Origin: Pelobates cultripes
Lineage: Eukaryota > Chordata > Amphibia > Anura > Pelobatidae
Length of the DNA: 64,000 nt
Assembly (NCBI GenBank): GCA_933207985.1
Contig: OW240914.1
Coordinates: 134,683,878-134,747,877, forward strand
Direction: 5' to 3'
Part shown: positions 1 to 11,419 of the stretch, piece by piece
Layout: each line of letters starts with the position of its first letter
How positions within the stretch are numbered: the first letter of the stretch is position 1
Notes under the pieces: generated by a model
The model's database searches: none
Told to the model about the DNA's origin: nothing
What the model saw: the letters and a program-made list of their open reading frames with translations, nothing else
Made by a program: the position numbers and the translations under genes

Positions 1-300
1 CCCGTCATCGGCTGAATGCGCATGCGCAGCAAGAGCCGCGCGCGCATTCAGCCAATCCATATGAAAACATTCTCAATGCTTTCCTATGGACGCTGGCGTC
101 TTCTCACTGTGAAAATCACAGTGAGAAGTGCGGAAGCACCTCTAGCGGCTGTCAATGAGACAGCCACTAGAGGCTGGATTAACCCATAGTTTCTCTGAAA
201 CTGCAATGTTTACAGTAGAAAGGGATAATCCTAGATGGACCTGGCACCTAGACCACTTCATTAAGCTGAAGTGGTCTGGGTGCCTATAGTGGTCCTTTAA
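1..300. mobile_element. T2/Kolobok-like MITE, 5' end cut by window edge
   Basis: The right part of a palindromic MITE that ends CTATAGTGGTCCTTTAA at 284-300. The subterminal hairpin (GACCACTTCA, then TGAAGTGGTC, around 250-276) is shared with the complete copies at 29733-30185 and 62360-62812, as is the CpG-rich GCGCATGCGCAGC segment near position 19. TTAAAGG-type ends with a TTAA target are known for the T2/Kolobok MITEs of Xenopus. No transposase is encoded. Confidence 0.75.
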
Positions 301-1470
301 CCACAAGTGCGGTACACATATATAATAATGCAAATCAAAACTACAGCAGTATTTAAAGAAATTTGCAATTGCCCTGCAGTTGTTAATATAGCTGTATTGT
401 TATAATTGCGAGGTTGCTATACATCTATTCTCTAATAATCTGGCAAAATAGAGGGGGAGAGAGAAGGAGGGGGCAACAGACTCCAGATAGGATGTCAAAT
501 AATTAAAAACATTTTTATAATTGAAGTGTATTATTTTTCATCCATATCATACTACAACATTGGAATCATGAATATTACACATATTCTTCAGTTACATATA
601 CACGAAAGGTTATATATACAGCAGTACATTCAACAAATGTAGGGTATGGCTTGCGATGTAGTACTGGGATACCTATACATGTTTGTTCAAGCCTAGTATT
701 CATTAATGGGGAATCTCATGGCCCAAGGTAGGCTCATCCCTACAAGTACTAGTTGAGCTAGAGATCTCTCATATACTACATTTTAAAAAGTTTTGAAGAT
801 CTGAAGAGTATGTGGTGTGGTACAACTATCTGTGAGAACATTGCATCCTAAAATAAAGTCATAAAATTAACCTAAACTGACATAAGTAGACAGTAACAAT
901 ATTAATCCTAATGCTGGTGGTACTGGTGGTATCTTATTGTAAATAGTAAGGTCATGGGAACCAGGCGATGGTTTCAGGGCCTCATGTCTGGAGAGTCAGG
1001 CCATGTCCCACCTGTTGTGGTATAACTATGCTCCCTTGTGCTCCTTAAAGGAATCGTGTCTGTTTTTTTTTTTTTTTTTTTAACCAAGTCGAGCTAAGTG
1101 AATGACTCAACCTGTGCTGGGAGAGGACGGGTACAGGGCATCTTATGGTTCCCATATCTTCATTATTTTTTTCTTTCAGGTTGTCAAACCATTTTTAAAC
1201 TGTTAGACTGACTACTTAAACTGGGAGGACACTAGACCACTAGAGCAGGCTGAAGAGGTTATGGTGCATGAAGAGCTCCCTAAAGGTATTTTTAGTTGTT
1301 TTGTTTTACCTCAGCCCAGTAACTTTTGATTGTGATGAGGTGCACAATAAAGCATGTAGAATTACACTTACTGACACTTTTCCAACTTTGGGCACTCTAA
1401 GCCAGGCCCTGACTCTGAAACACCAAGGATATTGGTTGCCTTTAGCACTGCTTTAAAGTTTCCAAGTGTA
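301..1470. other. AT-rich intergenic or intronic sequence
   Basis: No gene, splice-bounded exon or recognisable element was seen. The only clear feature is a pure T tract at about 1063-1081. Short open frames here show no codon structure or known motif. Confidence 0.5.
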
Positions 1471-1860
1471 ATATTATTATTATTATTATTATTATTATTA
1501 TCGCCATTTATATAGCGCCAACAGATTTTGTAGCGCTTTACAATAATATGAGAGGGGTATTTAACTATAAATTGGACAGTTACAAGAAAACTTACAGGAA
1601 CAATAGGTTGAAGAGGACCCTGCTCAAACGAGCTTACAGTCTATAGGAGGTCAGGTATAAAACACATTAGGACAGAAATAATCAAATAAAGTGGGAGTGA
1701 AGCAGAGTTGGAGGAAAGAATAGAGTGCTGCCCTTTAGGAGAAAGCAAGAGACAGGTATGTGAGGTAGAGGTTACTCTGGGAGGCCATAAGCTTTCCTAA
1801 AGAAATGGGTTTTAAGGCCCTATGTTCATATAGGGCTCTGACAGTGTCAGTAGGTATGGA
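1471..1860 (-). mobile_element. L2/CR1-like LINE or SINE 3' fragment with (AAT)n tail
   Basis: An (ATT)n run at 1472-1500 borders the motif CCATTTATATAGCGCCAAC and then GTAGCGCTTTACAATA. Both are frequent at the 3' ends of amphibian and fish L2/CR1-type retroposons. Read on the minus strand, the element ends in (AAT)n, the tail type of that group. Later motifs (GAGCTTACAGTCTATAGG near 1629) fit the same family. The 5' limit is unclear and no ORF survives. Confidence 0.5.
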
Positions 1861-3077
1861 AGTGTTTTAATATGGAAATGTTAGAACACTTCCCAAAATA
1901 TATAGTCAGCTCTCATTCATAGAGAGTTCACAATTATTCCAGAGAAGTTCACTGTATACACAGAAGCTGGTGTGGAGGACAATGTGTCCATCTTACGAGG
2001 TAGGTCTCAACCGTGCCATTATGTAGAAGTGTTATATCCACAGTTAGATCTCTTCAAATATATCCTCTTGAATGATATTTGAAGTTTGAGAGCCGTATAT
2101 GCTGCCTTCTAACTCCTCATATGAATGGAATGTCATGTTAGTATGCATTTATTTGATTAGGAAGCACAGAACTAAGGAGTTATGGAGACATCTTTGTTCA
2201 CTGCTGACCATGACCCCCCCTTAATATCACTCTTTTTTTGCATATGTTTAATGTATTATCTTTAGATAAATTAAAATGTCAATCTTTGCTTATTATTGCT
2301 GTTTCATTTTGAATGTACTGTCTCTGTCCATGGTGCTGGAGGGTTTAAGCTATAGATGGTTTAATTCAATGAAACATATACATCTCTCTGTTTAAGGTTT
2401 ATTAATATAACATTTCTGATAATTAAAACAGAAGGAAGAGTTGTAAGTCACAATTACCCAGCTGTTAGATAGCCTGACCCATTCAATTCATGCACATACC
2501 TATTTTATTCCCCTATGTGTATAAACTTTTTTTAAAGGGACTTTTTTAAAGCACCTTGCATTAATCTCAGCGACATTACATTTTTCCAATCCCTGTATTT
2601 TAAAATAAACTATGTAACTTGACACTTTTACCTACTACATGTGGGCATTGTGCAAAAATTAATACATAATTCCATTCTACAGTCATTTTAAGAAAACTAC
2701 ATTTCTGAAAATGCCCTCAGACTGCCTACAAATGCATTGAGGCAAGCTATTTGATCAGTTTTATTAATCTATTATTGCCACACCTACTATATATCATAAC
2801 ATAGATATACCATGACAAAAGAGATACCATATGGTGTTTTAAACTTTTTTTAATCTCCAATATTTCTGTGAGGCATGACTAATTAAGTTAAAAAAAGTGT
2901 TTGAATTTACATAATTTTGTTTTCATGTAGCACAAAACAAAATTGTTACATATATGATCATGTTCTAAATAAATGCTATGTAATTTTTTTTTTTAAACTA
3001 AAGGTTCCTGGTAGTGAAGACGTTAATCAAGCAAATACATTTTTTAAAAGCTTAGTATGCATTCTGCTCTAAAACAC

Positions 3078-3114
<37 letters not shown>

Positions 3115-4827
3115 CCAAAATACAGTGGATGTCTAAAGAATCAGTAGTGGCATTTTCTGTATTTGTTTTTCTGTACAATTCCATTGGCAGACCCTTCAGC
3201 ACTTCAGGAAATTGACATTTAAAGAACACATTTTCAATTCTTGTAATGATATATTATATCCCAGCTGCTGAAATGAATAGACAGTTACTGTAATTATATA
3301 CTGCTATTGTCTTCCCCTAAAGCTTCCTCAAAGTTGTAATTTGTTTCATGCAATCAGACATGTAAATAGAGCAGATCAAAAGACCATTACGTTTAGATAG
3401 GCTTTTCCCAGAGATGTCTACTAATAAAAGGTTTCCTGATAGAAATACTTTGTCTGCAAGTTGTATTATAGAGCGCAATCAAATAACAGTTATATCTCTT
3501 TGATGTTCTTATTCATGGTTTTATTATTTTGAGAAGGAAGAATGAAAAATATGTTCATTGGAAAAAAAATACACATGGACACGGGCCGAGGGCTTTGATA
3601 TTTTAAGGTAGGGACAAAGTCGTATTTTAAAACGGAAAACGAGGATAAATCCAAAACCTTTAGAAAACCTTTAGAAAAAAACAACTTTTAAAATGAATCG
3701 TATTTACTTATTTTAAAACGGACTCTGTTAACACATGAAAATTAATTCCTTATACTGCACAGAGCATACCAAGCCATACCATTTTTCAAATAGCTTTCTA
3801 AAAATGTACATAGTAAAATTCAAAAAATTCCCATGAGTTCAAAACAGGAAGTACAATCCAAAACGCAGTTAGAACTGAGAACAGTTCTTCTAAAAATAAA
3901 AACTGCAAAAGACGCCAAAAGACTCAGAGAGGAAGTTTTCAGCTCCTATTTGACATAATCCTTTTCTTTGAGTTTTTTAAAGGTGTATTACAAAAGTTTC
4001 AGGTTAAAAATAAGAATAGTTTGCAATAACGTTTGGAGGTAGAGGAGTAAAGATTTAAATGCGTATGTTTTAATCTCTCTTAAGTGTTGTGCAGAAGTTT
4101 AAAGGGTACACAAATAAAACAAGCACATTTGGTTTATGGTAAGGTTTAAGCAATTATAGTGTTTATTTCCTTGTATTGTGTTTTAACGATCACGATATTT
4201 TCCATTATGGAGCAAACATCTATCCGCACCAAATCAATTAACTCAACCTGAAATGCACATTTATAGTTTTGTGAAGTTGGGTTACTACTTTTAGTCTGCT
4301 TTAAAAACAAACTGAGTTTGGGCGCAACATAATCATTAGAATTCAACATACACTAGAGGTAAATACAGAATTAATAATACAGATCAGAAGGTGTGTTTCA
4401 TAAATTCATCCATTAGTGTCCATGGCAGAGCATGTAGGTGGGTGGAGACTATTATCTTACTGAATCTGGGCAACTCTGGAACTTTGTGTTAGAATGGAAT
4501 TACCATTAGGGAAGAAGCAAGTGGACCTAGGTAAGCTGAGCTGGTGTCCCTCCTGTCATTTATCTTTTCATTAAGAGACAACTAAAGTCACCCAGACCAA
4601 ATCAGCTCAATGTAGTGGTGCAGTAGTCCTGTCATTTAAACCATGCAATACAGTTTAATAGAAACTGCAATCTTTTAACTTCATGGTTAAATACACCTCT
4701 AGTAGGTGTCTTCCTTACAGCCATTAGAGATGCTTCCTCCTCTGAGTGAAAATCGGTCCTGCAGTCATATGCTGCTCATAGCAGCATTTGATTGAAGGAG
4801 CACTGCATTCTGCCACACATGCATTGT
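1861..4827. other. AT-rich sequence without recognisable gene
   Basis: Nothing here supports a gene. The stretch is AT-rich with many T and A runs, and a (CA)n microsatellite lies within it. No inverted termini or target duplications were noticed. Confidence 0.5.
3074..3111. repeat. (CA)n microsatellite
   Basis: About 19 CA units with one CG interruption near the left end. It is a plain dinucleotide microsatellite. Confidence 0.95.
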
Positions 4828-4835
4828 GGATAATC

Positions 4836-5114
4836 CAGTGGTCCCCAACTCAGTCCTCATGGACCACCAAAAGTCCAGGCTTTATATCAGGGTTGTCCAA
4901 CATGCGGCCCCCCAGATGTTGCTGAACTACAACTCTCATGATTCCCTGGCTATTTTTTTAATTGAAAGAATCATGGGAGTTGTAGTTCAGCAACATCTGG
5001 GGGGCCGCAGGTTGGACAGCAATGCTTTATATATTTTCCTTTTTTTTTTCAAATGGAGATACTGACAAAACCTGTACTGTTGGTGGTCAATGAGGACTGG
5101 CTTGAGGACAACTG
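4836..5114. mobile_element. Outer hAT-like MITE, interrupted by a second MITE
   Basis: The left end CAGTGGTCCCCAACTCAGTC is matched at the right by an inverted, diverged end (GAGGACTGGCTTGAGGACAACTG). The flanks GGATAATC (4828-4835) and CTCTAATC (5115-5122) agree at 6 of 8 positions, a decayed 8-bp hAT duplication. The TGGTGGTC/GACCACCA arms are also inverted around the inner insertion. No coding sequence. Confidence 0.6.
4888..5024. mobile_element. Inner hAT MITE with perfect 8-bp target duplication
   Basis: A 137-bp palindromic element with the end CAGGGTTGTCCAACATGCGG and an internal arm TGTTGCTGAACTACAACTCT, repeated inverted at the right. It is flanked by identical CTTTATAT at 4880-4887 and 5025-5032. 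C..G ends and an 8-bp duplication are diagnostic of hAT transposition. It lies inside the outer MITE at 4836-5114, so it is the younger insertion. Confidence 0.85.
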
Positions 5115-5122
5115 CTCTAATC

Positions 5123-7440
5123 CAGTGCTTCTTTATGAGACGCATTGGATTGGACAATATCGCAAGTGACTTCAGCTTGGATGCCGACATCGATGGAGGC
5201 ATAGGTGGAGGCTGCAGTAGAGGAGTTTAAACAAAGAGTCATCTTTATTTAAATTAACTTTTAATCTAATAGGGTAATAGACAGTGATCACATCACTATA
5301 AGGGAACCTTAAATTGTTATTTTTTGAATTGTAGGTTCATTTTAACCAGTCCCCTGCTATTTTGGGTAATGGATGTAGGATGGAGTTTAGTGTTTAATCT
5401 CAAATTTAAGGTAATTAAAACTCCTGCTACTACTATTTATCCATTCAACTGGCACTCAATGGGTGAAGCAAAATAAACAGAGCCTGTGTCAATGTCAATG
5501 TCAATTTGGTTTCAGTACAAATAATTTAATTAATTAAATGACAAGACCACTTCCTTTCTCTGAGCTGAATTTGTATTGACAAATAACAGACTACATTTTA
5601 TTATTTGTGATTTTGTTAACCTGATAATTTGGTCACGTGTGATCTGTTTTTCCTATTTTCAAAATGTCCAACTCTGCTTCTCATGTTAAGGAAGGAGGTT
5701 ATGTGGATATAATCTAATATAACTACTGAACAGATATAAGCATCATTGTGGTGTGATGAGTGACAGGGCATACATACATTTAATTTTTTTAAATGTTTTT
5801 TAAATTAAGAGTCATCATTCTTAAATAGCAAAAAAGCATTGATCACAGTACAATATTTATTATAGATGCATTTTTGTCCCCATTTACTTTATTTTTGACA
5901 GTTACAATGAGGAGGTCTGTCGCAGTAGCTTCCCCTCTTCATTCAACTGATAAAGGTAAATATGTTAACAAAAGCTATGGAGAGTAGAAGGATGGAGAAA
6001 CACTAGGAGATCTGGAGGACATGGACGTACCACCTGTGCACCAGGGATGAACATGGAAACCAACCCCATGAGTAAAATTAGGGGAACGTCTCCTGGTAGG
6101 AGACACTGGCTCTGAGTGTGCTCGAAACGAGGTGGGCGGGGGCGACCTGCAGGACTGGGGCCGCACAATCCAACTGGTCCCCCCCCCATCCTTTCCCCCT
6201 ACCTATTTTTACTTTAACCTCCCTCCCGTTTTTTTGTTTTTTTTCCCCTATCCCTCCACATCTTCTCTCTCTTTCCCTCTCTATCTCTCACCCCCCATCC
6301 TCTCTCTTTCTTTCCTCTTCCTTCTCTTCCTTGTACGTACAGCGGATCTAATATATTAAACTTAACTTATAGTGTTCATCTGCCTTTTCTGTCCCTCAGG
6401 ACATGGCTGACACACCTATATTAATAAACAGATAAATGGAACTAGCACTATCTTTCATTCTTCCTTCGTGCACCTAGATTACAGGAAGCGTGGACGATAC
6501 ATCTCGGACTCGCGCTATGGGTATTCTTTAGGGTACACAGATTAGAGGTATCCACACCACACCCATGCAGGATGGATATAATCCCATGCCACATTTTAGG
6601 GGTATAATCCATACGACAGACAACATGAGGAGACAACAGAAGAGACTTAGCTGAGAGGGAAGGACTACTCTCATGACCCACACAGCATCGGGACTCCTGG
6701 CAAACAAAAAAAATAACCATGGGAAAATGGCATGGGGAACCCCACGATAAAGAGAACAGGCACCTTAGCAGTAATATGGGATTATAATACCTCTATACTT
6801 CAACTACCTTCCAAAGGCAGTGCAGTGGGCCTCAGAGAACAGGATAACTTGTGGTCATGCGAAAGAGCTCCTTTCACTGACGTAAGAATTTAAACTGTAA
6901 CCCAAAAATCATTATGTACATTTTGCTAGGTGGAAGCTATTTTATGTACCATACCATTGTGTAAAAACTGATCTATTTCTTATTTCTGCATCTTTAATTA
7001 CTCTTGGAAAAAAACGAACCAAGAAACAAAGATTTACAAAACCAAAAGCTATGGAAAAAATGAATTGCAGATAGATATGTCCAATGGGATTCAAGACCAA
7101 TCAAGCAAAATGCAATCATCACTCATTAATTTGAGCAGTGCGCTTAAGTTCCAAAGATAACAAGCTATGTGCACCTGTCTTTGTAACGTACACCTGGCTC
7201 TGGGATTGTGGAAAATATTGTAAAGGCAAACAAGAAATAAATCATTGGCTTGGTTGAAGAGGTAGTGTCATCACAATGTGTCTAAGCATCGCATAATAGG
7301 TTAAACACTACCAACACACTCAGTTGAAACAGTGAAACTTGTTCTGTAGGTTTGCATTTTTTTTTTTTTTGTTTTGTAGGTTTTGCTTTTTTGTACAGGT
7401 TTGCTTTTTTTTAAATGAAAATTGCTACTTGCCGTAGCAT
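5123..7440. other. Unassigned sequence with pyrimidine-rich tract
   Basis: No supported gene. A C/T-rich tract runs over about 6178-6345, just after GC-rich sequence (6100-6180) whose composition resembles an eroded LINE untranslated region. Short open frames around 6448-6720 have no recognisable domain. The sequence then turns AT-rich up to the assembly gap. Confidence 0.4.
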
Positions 7441-7540
7441 NNNNNNNNNNNNNNNNNNNNNNNNNNNNNNNNNNNNNNNNNNNNNNNNNNNNNNNNNNNN
7501 NNNNNNNNNNNNNNNNNNNNNNNNNNNNNNNNNNNNNNNN
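7441..7540. other. Assembly gap (100 N)
   Basis: Exactly 100 undetermined bases, the usual size of an arbitrary scaffold gap. Open frames crossing it are meaningless. Confidence 0.99.
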
Positions 7541-8060
7541 CGCACTCGCCACAGAGGTGTAAAAACCGCAAGGAAAGTAATTAATGAGTGCTTCCCTGGG
7601 TGGGCATTCATACCCCGAAAGGAGACGCTTCCCTTGTCTGGGTTTCAACCCAGGACCTCGCGAACGGAGATTAGTCGGTCAAGGGCCGAGACGAGGGTCC
7701 ATGAGATTGGTGTGGGCATTTTTGGGGCACTGGCAAGTTTGGTAAGCTCTCATGGGCCTGAGGGACAAAGAGCCCCTTTTTCCCGTGCCGAAACACAGAC
7801 ACAGAGGCTCTTGGGAAGAAGACTCCTGGCGGTTGGTGTGGGAAACCCTGTGACTTTAGTGGCGGGCTTTGGGGACAAAGTGAACAGAGTCCCTTCCCGT
7901 GCTAGGGACCCAGGGAGGGGGAGGATCCTGGGAGGTGACCTTGTATGTTTTGTGTGATCCGCCCCTTGCAGGGGGTTATGCATAAAAGCCGTGTGTCGCC
8001 AATAAAATTGCAAAGTAACTCCAGGACTGTGTGTTATCCAGTTACTGGGGGAAATGGGTG
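7541..8060 (+). mobile_element. Possible LTR fragment (promoter plus polyadenylation signal)
   Basis: GC-richer than its surroundings. It holds two loosely repeated blocks that begin with GTGTGGG (near 7711 and 7838) and carry GGGACAAAG or GGGGACAAAG. Then come a TATA-like CATAAAAG at about 7980 and AATAAAA at about 8001. A TATA box closely followed by AATAAA is typical of retroviral or LTR-element U3-R regions. A CTGGG/CCCAG hairpin lies at about 7639-7654. No paired LTR or ORF was found in the window, so a solo or truncated LTR is only one reading. Confidence 0.35.
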
Positions 8061-8213
8061 TATTTGTCCTGTTATGGGCAAATGCAAATATTACAAGTTT
8101 TAGAATGCAAAGTGCAAAGTTTAAACTGTGTACTTTGTCTTTAAGAGATATTGCAAACTGACAAGGTGTTAGAAATGGAACATGTTGTTTTTCATACAAT
8201 GTTTCTTTAATAA

Positions 8214-8413
8214 CAATAACCTCTTACCTACTTTCAGTGCATAATATGCTGCGTAGTTCTAACTTACGCCATTTTGTCTTTGCTTAATACAATAACAATT
8301 AATGCATAAACAAACTTCAAGGCTATGCAACGTAATAGCAATAACCTCTTACCTACTTTCAGTGCATAATATGCTGCGTAGTTCTAACTTACGCCATTTT
8401 GTCTTAGCTTAAT
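8214..8413 (+). repeat. 75-bp direct duplication, period 125 bp
   Basis: The segment beginning CAATAACCTCTTACCTAC occurs at 8214-8288 and again at 8339-8413 with essentially one difference (TTTGC versus TTAGC near the end). A TATA-like GGTATAAATA follows at about 8507 and AATAAAAT at about 8728. Duplicated upstream blocks, a TATA box and a poly(A) signal are arranged as in an LTR with duplicated enhancers. This is suggestive only, because no terminal dinucleotide or target duplication was confirmed. Confidence 0.85.
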
Positions 8414-9025
8414 GGAATTTCCCATGACGTGTGCACCCTTACGTTTTAGTTATGGCCTTGTATCTTTGCCAAGTTAAGGAAGGTCCTAAAATGAACATTT
8501 AAAAGGTATAAATATGTGTACTATTAATATTAGGACGCAGGGAGAGAAGAGATTTGGAGACAGAAACACTGCTCCATCTTATAATGATTGAGAGGCTGAC
8601 ATGTTGACATGTTCAGGAGGGCATATTATTCTATTTTAATGATATTGCAAGCATATAGTTTAATTTTATAAACTCTGCTGTTAATTATTGCAATGGATTT
8701 TATATGTCTATATTTTTATTTTTATTTAATAAAATATCTATAAATACAAAACTTTATTGCTTCCAAGACAATCCTTATTTTATATTGTATTCTCAATTAT
8801 TTATATATTTTAGATAGAGGATCTCTTATTAACTATATAAATTATGGCTAAGATATCTGTATGGTTAGCCCTGCTAAGGTCTATGCTTTAAGACGTTATA
8901 GTGGTAAATAAGGGAACCGGCTGCGGTTACAATCCTTTACATGGTTCCTGACCGGCTGAAGGAAGGTAACCAGTCGGGTTACCTTGGGTCCGCTACATTG
9001 CCATTTCTCATGTTTTGCTTTAGTA
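8414..9025. other. AT-rich sequence, possible remainder of an LTR-like unit
   Basis: Contains the TATA-like and AATAAA motifs noted for the upstream duplication, then a GC-richer stretch (8905-8995) with repeated GGTTAC/GTAACC words. No ORF. It ends at the hAT target duplication. Confidence 0.35.
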
Positions 9026-9180
9026 GTTTTGGTCAGGGCCGGCGCGTCCATAAGGCGGCACAGGCGGCCGCCTTAGGGCGCACCGGCTCTGGGGGCGCAA
9101 AATTCCAGTGACCGGCAGGAGGGAAGTGCTCCCTCCTGCCAGGTCACCTCCTGGATCCCCGGCGCGGCGTGCAGCTTATT

Positions 9181-9321
9181 TGGATGCCGAGGGAGCTCTG
9201 ATCTCTCTGATGTGCTCCCTCGCAGGCTGTTTACTGATGACGTCATATTCCCGCTCCCGCGGCAGCAGTAAGCAGCCTGCGAGGGAGCACATCAGAGAGA
9301 TCAGAGCTCCCTCGGCATCCA
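9181..9321. repeat. Large inverted repeat, 55-bp arms
   Basis: Arms 9181-9235 and 9267-9321 are inverted complements with one mismatch, around a 31-bp spacer. The arms contain GAGGGAGCTCTGATCTCTCT. The hairpin lies near the left end of the hAT element, and related hairpins occur in the neighbouring hAT families at 18837-19015 and 36259-36298. Confidence 0.95.
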
Positions 9322-9431
9322 ATTCAGCCGCACGCCTCCCAGCAGCCCCACTGGACCACCAATGAGATACCCACGCCAGCTCTCCAGGTAGGGAGGCTGG
9401 GTGGGAAATGTAAATTTAATTTAGATTATTA

Positions 9432-10110
9432 ATGTGTGTGTGTGTGCATGTGAGTATGTGTGTCTGTGAGTTTGTATGGTTCTGTCAGTGTGTGTGAGTG
9501 AGTGTGTCTGTCTGTCAGTGTGTGAGTATGTGTGTCTGTCAGTGTGTGTGTGAGTATGTGTGTCTGTCAGTGTGTGTGAGTGAGTGTGTGTGAGTATGTG
9601 TGTCTGTCAGTGTGTGTGAGTGAGTATGTGTGTGTGTCAGTGTGTGTGAGTGAGTGTGTGTGAGTATGTGTGTCTGTCAGTGTGTGTGAGTGAGTATGTG
9701 TGTCTGTCAGTGTGGGTGAGTGAGTGTGTGTGAGTGAGTGTGTCTGTCAGTGTGTGTGTATGTGTGTCTGTCAGTGTGTGTGAGTGAGTGTGTCTGTCAG
9801 TGTGTGTGTATGTGTGTGTGAGTGTGTATGTCAGTGTGTGTGTATGTGTGTCTGTCAGTGTGTGTGTGAGTATGTGTGTCTGTCAGTGTGTGTGAGTGTG
9901 TCTGTCAGTATGTGCGTGTGTGCATGTGAGTACGTGTCTGTCAGTGTCTGTGAGTTTGTGTGTGTCAGTGTGTGTTTGTCAATGAGTCTGTCAGTGTTTG
10001 TGTGCCTGTCAGTGTGCGTGTGAGTGTCTGTCAATGAATGAGTGTGTCAGATAAGTGAGTCTGGCTGTCAGAGATGTCTGTGTATTTGTCACTGAGTGTG
10101 TGTGACTGTC
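9432..10110 (+). repeat. TG-rich minisatellite (TGTGTGTCTGTCAG units)
   Basis: About 680 bp of diverged tandem units built on TGTGTCTGTCAGTGTGTGTG with interspersed GAGTGAG and GAGTATG. Open frames made of V, S and C residues across it are composition artefacts. Confidence 0.95.
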
Positions 10111-10130
10111 AGTGTTTATACACCCCTGAC

Positions 10131-10194
10131 TGTAGCGTGGCCAAGCGGAGTGTACCATGGTACAGGAACTTCGCTCCGCTCAGCCACGCTACAA
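10131..10194. repeat. Nested palindrome inside the hAT element
   Basis: TGTAGCGTGGC (from 10132) pairs with GCCACGCTACA (ending about 10192), and GCGGAG pairs with CTCCGC further in. A perfect 12-bp palindrome GTACCATGGTAC sits in the loop. The left arm resembles the 5' part of a Ser/Leu tRNA by chance or ancestry, but no tRNA fold completes. Confidence 0.8.
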
Positions 10195-10254
10195 GAAAGG
10201 TAGGAGGCACACCAGGAAGGGGAGGGGACCACTATGGGGGTGGGTGGTGCACCA

Positions 10255-10730
10255 AGGGACAGTGTCTGTGAGAGATACCCTAAGGAGAGATACCCTAAGG
10301 TACAGGAAAAGGAGGGAGGGGGAGAGGAACACTAAGCGACAGGGAACAGAGGGGGGAGGGGAGAGGAACACTAAGGGACAGGGAAAGGAGGGGGAAGGGA
10401 AAGGAACACTGAGGAACAGGAAAAGGAGGAGAGAGGGGAGAGGTACAGTAAGGGTCAGAGAAGGGAGGGGACCATTAAGGGACAGGGAGAGGGGCTGGAT
10501 GTGAAAGAAACACACACCGGGGCTTGAGAAGGAAAGAGACACAAAGGGGCTGGGAGAAAAGGAGTCACACAAAGGGGCTGGGAGGAGTAAGACACAAAAT
10601 GTGGGAGGATGTAAGAGTCATACAAAGAGGAGAGATAGGAGACACACAAAGGCAAAGGGAGTCAGATATTTAAAAGACAGGATAAGAAACACAAAAGGGA
10701 GGTTAAGAGGCACATGGGTGAAGATGTTTT
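10255..10730 (+). repeat. GA-rich minisatellite
   Basis: Diverged tandem units of the form AAGGGACAGGGAAAGGAGGGG and AGACACAAAGGGGCTGGGAG fill the right part of the hAT element. The strand is strongly purine-biased. Similar units are found in the blocks at 16803-18480 and 19016-19345, which suggests a shared family of hAT-borne minisatellites. Confidence 0.9.
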
Positions 10731-10862
10731 TGGGGGGGCGGAAAAATGCATCTTCGCCTATGTACCCAAAATTCTTTGCACCGGCCCTGGTTTTGGTATT
10801 TAGAGTGCCATTTCAAAAAATCTTTTGATGTCTACATAAATGTTTATGTAATTTAAGTCCAC

Positions 10863-11419
10863 TTAAAGGGACACTCCTGACCCCTAAGGAACTTAGCAAA
10901 AAGTGCAGACTTCAGTAGAAATTGACACTTTTAAAAATTAACCTGGTAACACCCACTTGGCTTTCAAGCACAAAACCGATCCTGTGAATTCCTGGTTTCT
11001 TTAGCTCAGTTGAGCTAAACTCAAGAAGCAGCAATAGCTCAGAGCACCTGCCTTGCAAGACTCCTAATTGGGCTGTATTGGGAAGACAAGCACAGAAAGT
11101 CTGAGTGGGGTTAAAAGAGGAGGGCGTGCAAAGGCTGCAGACAAGAGAAATGCAGGTATCTACTAAAAGGTGATTTTATTTATTTTGTATTTGGGCAGTG
11201 GAGTGTCCTTTTATTTAGGAATATAGCTTGGTACCAGGAATACAAAGCTATATTCCTAGCACTATCGCTCCCCCTGCCTCCCTAGTAAATAAAGGGTTAA
11301 AAACCATCATTTACTTACCTTATCCAAGCGCCGATGTCCCTCATCGCTGGGTCGCCGCTCTGCCCCTCCCACGTCCTGCGTGCTCTAATGTGCAATTAGC
11401 TGAAGTAGTGTCCCTTTAA
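10863..11419. mobile_element. T2-like MITE pair (composite)
   Basis: Begins TTAAAGGGACACTCCTGACC at 10863 and ends GTAGTGTCCCTTTAA at 11419. An internal end AGTGTCCTTTTATTTA (about 11200-11217), followed by a fresh left-half motif (CCAGGAATACAAAGCTATAT), suggests two abutting or nested copies rather than one. No ORF. Confidence 0.65.

Larger units (their letters stand above)
9034..10789. mobile_element. Non-autonomous hAT element with exact 8-bp TSD
   Basis: Left end CAGGGCCGGCGC and right end GCACCGGCCCTG are inverted. GTTTTGGT flanks both sides (9026-9033 and 10790-10797). The 1.76-kb interior has no transposase. It consists of a large hairpin, a TG-rich minisatellite, a smaller palindrome and a GA-rich minisatellite. 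The ends and duplication length place it firmly in hAT. Mobility would need a transposase supplied elsewhere. Confidence 0.9.

Noticed and set aside
7630..7680. tRNA or primer-binding site around CTGGGTTTCAACCCAG
   Set aside because: The hairpin has a short loop unlike a T arm, and no cloverleaf can be built.
7301..7957. Open frames spanning 7441-7540
   Set aside because: They run through 100 N and have no supported sequence on either side.
9784..10271. Cysteine/valine/serine-rich open frames resembling a repetitive protein
   Set aside because: They are translations of the TG-rich minisatellite; no start context or non-repeat domain.
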